From JBBAGE01 sp041655055 (GTDB lineage: Bacteria > Pseudomonadota > Alphaproteobacteria > Rhodobacterales > Rhodobacteraceae): DNA of 32,347 bases. Each line of letters starts with the position of its first letter. Position 1 is the stretch's first letter. Below are positions 15,265 through 22,629 of this stretch, piece after piece. The stretch lies in contig JBBAGE010000008.1 in assembly GCA_041655055.1 (NCBI GenBank), positions 1-32,347 on the forward strand, in the 5' to 3' direction. The notes beneath the pieces are model-generated. The model was not told where the DNA came from, did not search any database, and saw nothing but the letters and a program-made list of their open reading frames with translations. The translations under genes were made by a program, and so were the position numbers.

Positions 15265-16422
15265 TCAGGCCAGCAATTGCCGCAAGATCGCATTCAGCAA
15301 CGGCCGGCCCGCGGGGGTCAGCATCAGTCGCCCGTCATTCAATGTGACCAGGCCGAGATCGGTCAAGTCATTGATTTGTTTTGTTAAATCATTACCGGTG
15401 ATGTCATTATAGCGGGCGAGTTCGATACCTTCGTGCAAGCGAAGCCCCATCATCATCAGTTCGTCGCCCTGATCGCGCGGGGAAATCGGATCGCGCAGCG
15501 TTTCGCCAGTGCCGTTATTTTCAACCGCTGTCAGCCAGCGCGCGGGGGCGAGGTGGGTTTCGGTTGCGTGACGTGTGCCGTCAAAGGTTAACCGCCCATG
15601 CGCGCCGGGGCCAATTCCCACATAATCGCCGCCGCGCCAATAGACCAGATTATGCCGTGATTCCTGACCCGAAGCCGCATGATTAGACACTTCATAGGCC
15701 GGCAACCCGGCGCGTTCGGTCATCTGTTGCGTCAGGAAATACATATCGGCGGCAAGGTCTTCGTTCGGCAGGCCGGGCAGTTTACCACGCGCCAGCCGGG
15801 CGCCAAAGGCGGTGCCATCCTCGATGGTTAGCTGATACAGCGACAGGTGATCGGCGGCCATGGATAGAGCCTCGTTCAGCTCGCGCTGCCAATCATTCAG
15901 GGTCTGATTCTGGCGTGCATAAATCAAATCAAAGCTGACGCGGGCAAAGGTATCGCGGGCGATATCATAGGCCTTCCATGCATCCGCAACCGAATGCAGC
16001 CGGCCAAGCGCGCGCAGCGATGTATCGTCAAGCGCCTGAATTCCCATGGAAATTCGGTTCACGCCCGCATCATGATAGCCGCGAAAACGCCCGGCTTCGA
16101 CCGAGGTGGGGTTGGCCTCAAGCGTGATTTCCAGGTCGTTAACCACGCGCCAGTGTCTGCGGATCGTGTCTAATATTGCGGCAACCAGATCCGGGTCCAT
16201 CAGCGACGGGGTGCCGCCGCCGAAATAGATGGAATCGAGTATCCGCCCCGGCGTTTCGGCCGCAGCGCGAGCAATTTCGGCCAGATAGGCGGATTTCCAG
16301 CGCGCCTGATCGATCGTATCGACAACATGCGAATTAAAATCGCAATAGGGGCATTTCGCCTGACAAAATGGCCAATGCAGGTAAAGCCCAAATCCGCCCT
16401 TTTGCCAGTCTGCCATGGTCAT
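15265..16422 (-). CDS. hemW: HemW, radical-SAM haem chaperone (HemN-like)
   Basis: The 385-residue protein has a radical-SAM cluster motif FCQAKCPYCDFNSH with Cys20, Cys24 and Cys27. Genuine coproporphyrinogen dehydrogenase HemN has a further cysteine directly after this triad, in C-x-C form; here the position is Phe, so HemW is the better name. HemW binds haem and is thought to deliver it to respiratory proteins; its radical-SAM activity is debated. Other blocks are YFGGGTPSLM, LEANPTSVE, RISMGIQALDD, and HNLVYWRGGDYVGIGPGAHG. The C-terminal winged region is present (from about 315). The start at 16422 overlaps the upstream rdgB-ridA stop by ATGA. Confidence 0.93.
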   Translation of the reverse strand: MTMADWQKGGFGLYLHWPFCQAKCPYCDFNSHVVDTIDQARWKSAYLAEIARAAAETPGRILDSIYFGGGTPSLMDPDLVAAILDTIRRHWRVVNDLEITLEANPTSVEAGRFRGYHDAGVNRISMGIQALDDTSLRALGRLHSVADAWKAYDIARDTFARVSFDLIYARQNQTLNDWQRELNEALSMAADHLSLYQLTIEDGTAFGARLARGKLPGLPNEDLAADMYFLTQQMTERAGLPAYEVSNHAASGQESRHNLVYWRGGDYVGIGPGAHGRLTFDGTRHATETHLAPARWLTAVENNGTGETLRDPISPRDQGDELMMMGLRLHEGIELARYNDITGNDLTKQINDLTDLGLVTLNDGRLMLTPAGRPLLNAILRQLLA

Positions 16423-17420
16423 CCCTTGAATGCGGTCACTTCGATTTCCACCTTCATTTCCGGCTTGATCAGCCCGGCAATCACCACGGTTGCAGCGGGG
16501 CGGATATCGCCCAAAGCGGCCCCCAGCGCGGGCACTAGATCATCCATCAGGGCGGCATCGGTCACCGTATATTGCACCCGGACAATATCGGCCATGCCGA
16601 ACCCCGCGTCATCAAGCACGTTTGCGATAGTGGCAAAGCAATTGCGGGCCTGATCGGCGACGCCATCGGGCATCTGCATCGTGGCATAATCATAGCCGGT
16701 CACGCCGGATACGAAACACCAATCCCCCTGCACCACGGCGCGAGAATAGCCCATCGTAGTCTCGAATGCCGATCCGGTAGAGATCAAACGCCGTTTTGGC
16801 GCGGGATCGTCGCCGCGAATGCAACCCGCGACGAATTTGGCAAAGGCCACGGCGCGGTGGCTCATGGCGTGCTTTTCATCCGGGTCCATTTCGCCAAAGG
16901 TCTGGGTTTTGCCGGCGGGCAGGAACATCGGATCAAAGCCAAAACCCCGTGTCCCGCGCATGGGCCAGACCAATGTGCCGGGCACTTCGCCGTCAAACAC
17001 CTCGTCGTGGCCATCGGGCCAGGCGATACACAGGGTGCAGTGGAATTGCGCGTGGTGGGGCCGCGGGGCGGACACTTCCTGCACCATCGCCCAAACCTGT
17101 GCCATGGCCATGTTATAGTCGCGGCCCGTGTCTGTTTCGGCCCAATCGGCGGTATAAACGCCCGGCGCGCCATTAAGCGCGTCAACCTTGATGCCACTGT
17201 CATCGGATAGCGCGGGCAGGCCGCTGGCGCGGGCGGCGTGGTGGGCCTTGATCCTTGCGTTGCCGGCGAATGTGTCTTCGGTTTCGGCGGGTTCCGAAAT
17301 GCCCAGATCGGCGGCCGAGATGACATCAATCCCAAACGGCGCCAAAAGCGCGCCTATTTCACGCAATTTGCCCGCATTATGCGATGCGAGCACCAGCTTT
17401 TTTGTGTCTAGCTTACGCAT
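16419..17420 (-). CDS. rdgB: Fusion: RdgB (XTP/dITP pyrophosphatase) + RidA-like domain
   Basis: One continuous 333-residue frame joins two normally separate proteins. Residues 1 to about 202 are RdgB, which removes ITP, dITP and XTP from nucleotide pools: ASHNAGK (12-18), ALSDDSGI (70-77), GFGFDPMF (159-166) and SHRAVAFAKFV. After a short linker (GDDPAPK, about 203-209), residues 210-333 form a RidA/YjgF domain with RLISTGSAFE, VSGVTGYDY, RNCFATI and KVEIEVTAF. In canonical RidA the catalytic arginine precedes this Glu by 15 residues; here that position is Ala310 (RPAAT), so imine deaminase activity is unlikely. No stop and no ATG or GTG with a ribosome site lies at the junction. The start at 17420 overlaps rph by 8 bp. 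Confidence 0.85.
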   Translation of the reverse strand: MRKLDTKKLVLASHNAGKLREIGALLAPFGIDVISAADLGISEPAETEDTFAGNARIKAHHAARASGLPALSDDSGIKVDALNGAPGVYTADWAETDTGRDYNMAMAQVWAMVQEVSAPRPHHAQFHCTLCIAWPDGHDEVFDGEVPGTLVWPMRGTRGFGFDPMFLPAGKTQTFGEMDPDEKHAMSHRAVAFAKFVAGCIRGDDPAPKRRLISTGSAFETTMGYSRAVVQGDWCFVSGVTGYDYATMQMPDGVADQARNCFATIANVLDDAGFGMADIVRVQYTVTDAALMDDLVPALGAALGDIRPAATVVIAGLIKPEMKVEIEVTAFKG

Positions 17421-18132
17421 TTTCCACAGCCGCTTTCTGCGCGGCGACCAGTTCTGCGATGCCCTTGTCGGCCAGATCCAGCAGCGCATCCATCTGGCTG
17501 CGTGAATAGGTCGCACCTTCGGCTGACATCTGAACTTCGACCATCTGACCAGAGCCTAACAGGACGAAATTGCCGTCAACGCCGGCCTCGCTGTCTTCGG
17601 GGTAATCCAGATCCAGCACGGGTTGGCCCGCGTAAATGCCACAGCTTACGGCGGCCACATGATCGATCAGCGGATCAGACACCAGATCGCCTGCCTTCAA
17701 CAGCCGGTTTACCGCCAGCCGCAGCGCCACCCAACCGCCGGTGATCGCGGCGCAGCGGGTGCCGCCATCGGCCTGAATCACGTCGCAATCGATGGTGATC
17801 TGCCGTTCGCCAAGCGCGGAACGATCCACCCCCGCCCGCAGCGCCCGCCCGACAAGCCGTTGAATTTCCACGGTGCGCCCGCCCTGTTTGCCGGTGGCCG
17901 CTTCGCGCCGCATGCGCGTGTTGGTCGAACGTGGCAGCATGCCATATTCCGCCGTGACCCAGCCCAGCCCGGTGTTGCGCATAAAGGGCGGCACGCGTTC
18001 TTCGACCGTGGCGGTGCAAAGCACATGCGTATCGCCCATGCGGATCATGCACGACCCCTCGGCATGGCGGGTAACGCCCGTTTCAATTGAAATTGCCCGC
18101 ATTTCGTCTACGTTTCTGCCAGAAGGACGCAT
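17413..18132 (-). CDS. rph: Ribonuclease PH
   Basis: RNase PH is a phosphate-dependent 3'-5' exoribonuclease that trims the 3' ends of tRNA precursors. The product has 239 residues (E. coli 238). Motifs are MRPSGRNVDEMR at the start, GGRTVEIQRLVGRALRA (84-100, phosphate and RNA binding), ERQITIDCDVIQADGGTR, and DLDYPEDSEAGVD (174-186) with the metal-site aspartates. An in-frame ATG four codons upstream exists, but GGTGAAG sits at the right distance only for the ATG at 18132. It is the first gene of the leftward group rph-rdgB/ridA-hemW and is divergent from hrcA by 111 bp. Confidence 0.96.
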   Translation of the reverse strand: MRPSGRNVDEMRAISIETGVTRHAEGSCMIRMGDTHVLCTATVEERVPPFMRNTGLGWVTAEYGMLPRSTNTRMRREAATGKQGGRTVEIQRLVGRALRAGVDRSALGERQITIDCDVIQADGGTRCAAITGGWVALRLAVNRLLKAGDLVSDPLIDHVAAVSCGIYAGQPVLDLDYPEDSEAGVDGNFVLLGSGQMVEVQMSAEGATYSRSQMDALLDLADKGIAELVAAQKAAVENA

Positions 18133-18243
18133 ATCTTCACCCATATGAAATTTCGCCTGACATATCCGGCCCGGCCCCGCAGGTGCAAGGCTGATTGATA
18201 TCGCGCAGGCTTTCTAGTTACTGTCGCAACCGATAAGGGCAGC

Positions 18244-19311
18244 ATGATGACAGAAAGGCCCGGCTTGCTGAGCGAAATGAATGAGCGTTCGCGCGAAGTG
18301 TTTCGGCGCGTGGTCGAGGGCTATCTTGCGTCCGGTGGGCCGGTGGGTTCACGCACCCTGACCCGCGAGATGAGCGAGAATGTTTCCGCCGCCACCATCC
18401 GCAATGTGATGCAGGATCTGGAGTTTCTGGGGCTTTTGGGCAGCCCGCATGTTTCCGCCGGGCGGGTGCCGACGCAGATGGGGCTGCGGATGTTCGTCGA
18501 TGGGCTGCTTGAGGTCAGCAACCTTGCGCCCGACGACCGCGATATGATCGATGCATCCCTAAGCGATGAACAACGCGACGTTTCCGCCATGCTGGACCGT
18601 GTGGGATCGGCGCTTTCGGGCATGACCAGGGGCGCCGGGCTGGTGCTGGCCCCGAAACAAGAGGCCCCGATCAAACATATCGAATTCGTCAGCCTTGCGC
18701 CTGATCGCGCGCTTGTGGTGCTGGTTTTTGCCGATGGTCAGGTGGAAAACCGGGTGTTCACCCCTGCCCCCGGCCATACGCCATCCGCAATGCGCGAAGC
18801 GGCGAATTTCCTGAATGCGCTGGCCGAGGGGCGGAGCATGGCCGATCTGCGCGCGGTGATCGACCGCGAAATCGGTGTCAACCGGCAGGAACTGGACAGC
18901 CTTGCCGCCGATCTGGTGGCGCGGGGGTTGGCGGTCTGGGATGGCGCGGGTGATTCGGATGAACGGTTGATCGTGCGCGGTCAGGCGAATTTGCTGGGCG
19001 ATACCGCCGACGGGGCCGATCTGGAACGTATCCGCAGCCTGTTCGAAGATCTGGAAAAAAAACGCGACATATCGGAATTCCTGCAATTGTCCGAACAGGG
19101 CGAAGGTGTGCGCATATTTATTGGCTCGGAAAACAAGCTTTTTTCACTTTCGGGTTCCTCTTTGGTTGTGTCTCCCTATATGAACGCTGATCGCAAGATA
19201 ATCGGCGCGGTGGGTGTCATCGGTCCGACCCGGTTGAACTATGGCCGCATCGTTCCGATCGTTGACTATACGGCGCAACTTGTCGGCAAATTGCTGTCCG
19301 GCAGGGGCTAG
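18244..19311 (+). CDS. hrcA: Heat-inducible transcription repressor HrcA
   Basis: HrcA represses groESL- and dnaK-type genes by binding CIRCE inverted repeats; GroEL keeps it active. The 355-residue product has an N-terminal winged helix with PVGSRTLTREM and SAATIRNVMQDLEFLGLL (about 30-65), then SPHVSAGRVPTQMGLRMFVDGLL. A GAF-like middle region and a C-terminus with YGRIVPIVDYTAQLVGKLL follow. ATGs occur at 18244 and 18247, preceded by AAGGG. I see no CIRCE element in the 111-bp rph-hrcA spacer, so autorepression is not supported here. grpE follows after 11 bp. Confidence 0.95.
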   Translation: MMTERPGLLSEMNERSREVFRRVVEGYLASGGPVGSRTLTREMSENVSAATIRNVMQDLEFLGLLGSPHVSAGRVPTQMGLRMFVDGLLEVSNLAPDDRDMIDASLSDEQRDVSAMLDRVGSALSGMTRGAGLVLAPKQEAPIKHIEFVSLAPDRALVVLVFADGQVENRVFTPAPGHTPSAMREAANFLNALAEGRSMADLRAVIDREIGVNRQELDSLAADLVARGLAVWDGAGDSDERLIVRGQANLLGDTADGADLERIRSLFEDLEKKRDISEFLQLSEQGEGVRIFIGSENKLFSLSGSSLVVSPYMNADRKIIGAVGVIGPTRLNYGRIVPIVDYTAQLVGKLLSGRG

Positions 19312-19322
19312 AAGGTGAGAAT

Positions 19323-19871
19323 ATGGCAGACGCAAAAAAAGAGACTTACGAAGACAGCGAAGCCGCGCTTGAGGCATTGGCAGAAGAAACCCCCGAGGTG
19401 GATGACGAGCTAGAGGCCCTGCGCGCGGAACGTGACGAATTCCGCGACCGTTTCATGCGCAGTCTGGCCGAGGCCGAAAACGTGCGCAAACGGGCCGAAC
19501 GCGACCGGCGCGATGGCGAACAATATGGCGCCGCCCGTTTCGCGCGCGACATGCTGCCCGTGTTCGACAATATGCAGCGCGCCATTGCCGCCATTGCCGA
19601 AGATCAGCGCGAGGCCCAGGCCGGCCTGATCGAAGGGATCGAATTGACCATGCGTGAATTGCTCAGCGTGTTCAAAAAGCACGGGATCGAACTGATTTCC
19701 CCCGAGGTGGGCGACGCCTTTGATCCGCAGGTGCACCAGGCGATGTTCGAAGCCGCCCTGCCCGGCACCCGCGCCGGCGACATCATTCAGGTGATGACCG
19801 TGGGTTTCATGCAGCATGATCGGCTGCTGCGCCCCGCGCAGGTGGGTGTCAGTTCGACCCCGGCGTCATAA
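19323..19871 (+). CDS. grpE: Nucleotide exchange factor GrpE
   Basis: GrpE releases ADP from DnaK in the Hsp70 cycle. The 182-residue product begins with an acidic, probably disordered tail, then a long coiled coil (about 28-95, with LRAERDEFRDRFMRSLAEAEN and ARFARDMLPVFDN). A small beta domain follows with GDAFDPQVHQAM and VMTVGFMQHDRLLRPAQVGVS, the conserved GrpE C-terminal signature. GAAGGTGAG precedes the ATG. It is co-transcribed with hrcA, but no dnaK follows: the next gene is mutS on the opposite strand, whose 3' end overlaps grpE by 23 bp. Confidence 0.95.
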   Translation: MADAKKETYEDSEAALEALAEETPEVDDELEALRAERDEFRDRFMRSLAEAENVRKRAERDRRDGEQYGAARFARDMLPVFDNMQRAIAAIAEDQREAQAGLIEGIELTMRELLSVFKKHGIELISPEVGDAFDPQVHQAMFEAALPGTRAGDIIQVMTVGFMQHDRLLRPAQVGVSSTPAS

Positions 19872-22491
19872 GCGCCTTCAGATCATAAATCAGTTGCAGT
19901 GCCTCTAGCGGCGCAAGCTCGTCGGCGGAAACGCTGGCGAGCTTTTTTTCGACCTGTGATTTGACCGGCGCGGGTTGGGCTGCGGCGGCAAACAACGGCA
20001 GATCGTCGATCATTTTGCGCGGATTTGCGGCGTCGCCCTGTTCCAGCATCGCCAAAATCGCGCGGGCGCGGGTGATCACGGCATCGGGCAGCCCGGCCAG
20101 CCGCGCGACCTGCACGCCATATGATCGATCCGCGCGGCCTTTGCGCACTTCGTGCAGGAAAATGACCTCGCCTTCCCATTCCTTGACCGCCACGGTGGCG
20201 TTATCGACACCGGCTAATGTGTCACCAATACTGGTCATTTCGTGGTAATGCGTGGCAAATAACGCGCGGCAGGAATTGACATCGTGCAGATATTCCAGCG
20301 TCGCCCAGGCGATCGACAGCCCGTCATAGGTGGCGGTTCCGCGCCCGATTTCATCCAGAATAACCAGCGCGCGGGCATCGGCCTGATTCAAAATCGCGGC
20401 GGTTTCGACCATTTCCACCATAAAGGTCGAACGCCCGCGCGCCAGATCATCCGATGCGCCAACGCGGCTGAACAATTGCGACACCAGCCCGATATGCGCA
20501 GCCTCCGCAGGCACAAACGTGCCCATTTGGGCCAAAAGCGCGATCAGCGCGTTTTGGCGCAGAAAAGTCGATTTCCCGGCCATATTCGGCCCGGTCAACA
20601 GCCAGATCGCCGCATTTTCGGTCTTGGCATCGGCCAGGGCGCAGTCGTTGGCCACGAATCCCTGCCCGCCTTGGCGGCGCAGCGCGGCTTCGACCACGGG
20701 ATGGCGCCCGGCGCGGATATCAAAGGCGCGGCTGTCATCGACAAGGGGCCGCGCCCAGTTTTCCGCCCGCGCCAGATCCCCCAGTGCGCAGATCAGATCG
20801 ATTTCCGCCAGCGCCCGCGCGGCCTGTGCAATCTGCGCCGCCTGATCCACAACCGCCTGTTTCAGCCCGTCATAGAGCCGCTTTTCGATATCAAGCGCCC
20901 TGCCCCCGGCGTTCAGGATTTTGGTTTCGATCGCGTTTAGATCAACTGTGGTGAATCGGACCGCATTGGCCATGGTCTGGCGGTGGATAAACCGTTCCGA
21001 CAGCGGCGGGGCCAGCATTTTCGCCCCATGGGCGGCGGTCACTTCGATGAAATAGCCCAGCACGTTGTTGTGGCGGATTTTCAGCGCCGCGATATCCGTT
21101 TCACGCGCGTAATCGGCCTGCATCGCGGCGATAACGCCCCGGCCCTGATCGCGCAATTGCCGGGATTCATCGAGTTCCGCATCATGGCCCGCGCGGATAA
21201 AGCCGCCTTCGCGCGCCTGTAACGGTGGTTCATCCACCAGCGCGCCGTCTAACAGGTGCACCAGCGCGTCATGGCCCACCAGCGCCGCCATTCCATCGCG
21301 AAGCATTGCGGGGGCATCTTGGGGCAGCATGGCGGCAATCTCGCCCGCCTGCCGCAGCCCGGCGCGGATGGCGGTCAGATCGCGCGGCCCGCCCCGATCC
21401 AATGCCAGACGCGACAGGGCGCGGTCCATATCCGGCACTTTGCGCAGGCCCTCGCGCAGCGCGCCGGTCAGCCGGGCGTGTTCCACGGCAAAGCCCACGG
21501 CATCATGGCGCGCGCCAATCACCCCCAGATCAAGCGAGGGGCTGGCCAGCCGCCGTTCCAGCAGCCGCCCGCCCGCAGCCGTCAGCGTGCGGTCGATCGC
21601 GGCAATCAGCGATCCCTCGCGCCCGCCCGCAAGCGATTGGGTGATTTCCAGATTGCGCCTTGTGGCCGCATCGATCTGCATCACCTGATAGGCCGCTTCG
21701 CGCACCGGCGGGCGCAACAACGGCAGCCGGCCTTTTTGCGTGATATCCAGATAATCGACAATCGCACCCATGGCGGCAATTTCGGGCCGGGTAAACTGGC
21801 CATAGGCATCAAGCGACGCCACACCAAACAGCGCGCAAAGCCGCTGATCCGCCCCGGCGCTGTCGAAACTGGCGCGGGCAAGTTCGGTCGGCGTCGCCCC
21901 GGCATCAGACACTATCGCGGCCAATTCAGTGTCTGGCTGATCGGAAATCACCACTTCGCGCGGGGCAAGCCGGGCCAGTTCGGGCGCCAGCCGCACCCGT
22001 GGGCAGGGCGTCACGCGAAATTCGCCGGTGGAAATATCAACCCAGGCCAAAGCCGCCTCATCACGGATTTCGGCAAAGGCGGCCAGAAAATTGTTGCGCC
22101 GGGCGTCAAGCAGGGCTTCTTCGGTCAGGGTGCCGGGGGTGACCAGCCGCACCACATCGCGCGCGACCACGGATTTCGACCCCCGTTTGCGCGCCTCGGC
22201 CGGGTCTTCGGTCTGTTCACAGACGGCCACGCGAAACCCCTTGCGGATCAGAGTCAGCAGATAGCCTTCGGCGGAATGCACCGGCACGCCGCACATGGGG
22301 ATATCCTTGCCCAGATGCTTGCCGCGTTTCGTGAGCGCAATATCCAGCGCGACGGCGGCCACTTCGGCATCGTCAAAGAACAGTTCATAGAAATCGCCCA
22401 TGCGATAGAACAGCAAAGCATCGGCATATTGGGCCTTGATGCCCAGATATTGTGCCATCATCGGCGTGACGGCGGTATTTTCAACAGACAA
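19849..22491 (-). CDS. mutS: DNA mismatch repair protein MutS
   Basis: MutS recognises mismatches and small loops and recruits MutL. The 880-residue product contains the mismatch-stacking motif GDFYELF (Phe34 and Glu36), PMCGVPVHSAEGYL, the lever and clamp region (about 280-560), Walker A GPNMAGKST starting at residue 634, LVILDEIGRGTATYDGLSIAWA, and FATHYHEMT. The frame opens with TTG at 22491, with GGGGGAA seven bases before it. The next in-frame ATG (residue 11, MMAQYLG) lacks a ribosome site, so a TTG start is the better reading, although not certain. The C-terminus overlaps convergent grpE. Confidence 0.95.
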   Translation of the reverse strand: MSVENTAVTPMMAQYLGIKAQYADALLFYRMGDFYELFFDDAEVAAVALDIALTKRGKHLGKDIPMCGVPVHSAEGYLLTLIRKGFRVAVCEQTEDPAEARKRGSKSVVARDVVRLVTPGTLTEEALLDARRNNFLAAFAEIRDEAALAWVDISTGEFRVTPCPRVRLAPELARLAPREVVISDQPDTELAAIVSDAGATPTELARASFDSAGADQRLCALFGVASLDAYGQFTRPEIAAMGAIVDYLDITQKGRLPLLRPPVREAAYQVMQIDAATRRNLEITQSLAGGREGSLIAAIDRTLTAAGGRLLERRLASPSLDLGVIGARHDAVGFAVEHARLTGALREGLRKVPDMDRALSRLALDRGGPRDLTAIRAGLRQAGEIAAMLPQDAPAMLRDGMAALVGHDALVHLLDGALVDEPPLQAREGGFIRAGHDAELDESRQLRDQGRGVIAAMQADYARETDIAALKIRHNNVLGYFIEVTAAHGAKMLAPPLSERFIHRQTMANAVRFTTVDLNAIETKILNAGGRALDIEKRLYDGLKQAVVDQAAQIAQAARALAEIDLICALGDLARAENWARPLVDDSRAFDIRAGRHPVVEAALRRQGGQGFVANDCALADAKTENAAIWLLTGPNMAGKSTFLRQNALIALLAQMGTFVPAEAAHIGLVSQLFSRVGASDDLARGRSTFMVEMVETAAILNQADARALVILDEIGRGTATYDGLSIAWATLEYLHDVNSCRALFATHYHEMTSIGDTLAGVDNATVAVKEWEGEVIFLHEVRKGRADRSYGVQVARLAGLPDAVITRARAILAMLEQGDAANPRKMIDDLPLFAAAAQPAPVKSQVEKKLASVSADELAPLEALQLIYDLKALMTPGSN

Positions 22492-22565
22492 GCATTTTCC
22501 CCCGGCTGACGGGCCGACATTACAAAGCCCCCCGACAAGGGAAAAGGCGCAATTCGATCTTTTGT

Positions 22566-22594
22566 TTGAGGCCGGCGCAGGTTGCAGCTAAAAG
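22566..22594 (+). promoter_or_regulatory. Weak candidate promoter of maeB
   Basis: TTGAGG (22566-22571) and TAAAAG (22589-22594) are spaced 17 bp in the 138-bp region between the mutS and maeB starts, each matching the sigma-70 consensus at four of six bases. The position relative to the maeB ATG at 22630 is reasonable. The rest of this spacer shows nothing else that I can support. Confidence 0.3.
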
Positions 22595-22629
22595 CAAGCA
22601 ATCATTGGGATCAGGAGGCCGGGACCGGC

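Noticed and set aside
15265..16422. Oxygen-independent coproporphyrinogen dehydrogenase HemN
   Set aside because: The cluster motif has Phe where HemN has the extra cysteine, and the N-terminus is short, so HemW fits better.
16780..16800. Independent ridA gene starting inside the rdgB frame
   Set aside because: The only start-like codon near the RidA boundary is a TTG in RRLIS with no ribosome site, and there is no stop between the domains.
18133..18243. CIRCE operator upstream of hrcA
   Set aside because: Neither TTAGCACTC nor its inverted partner GAGTGCTAA is visible in the spacer.
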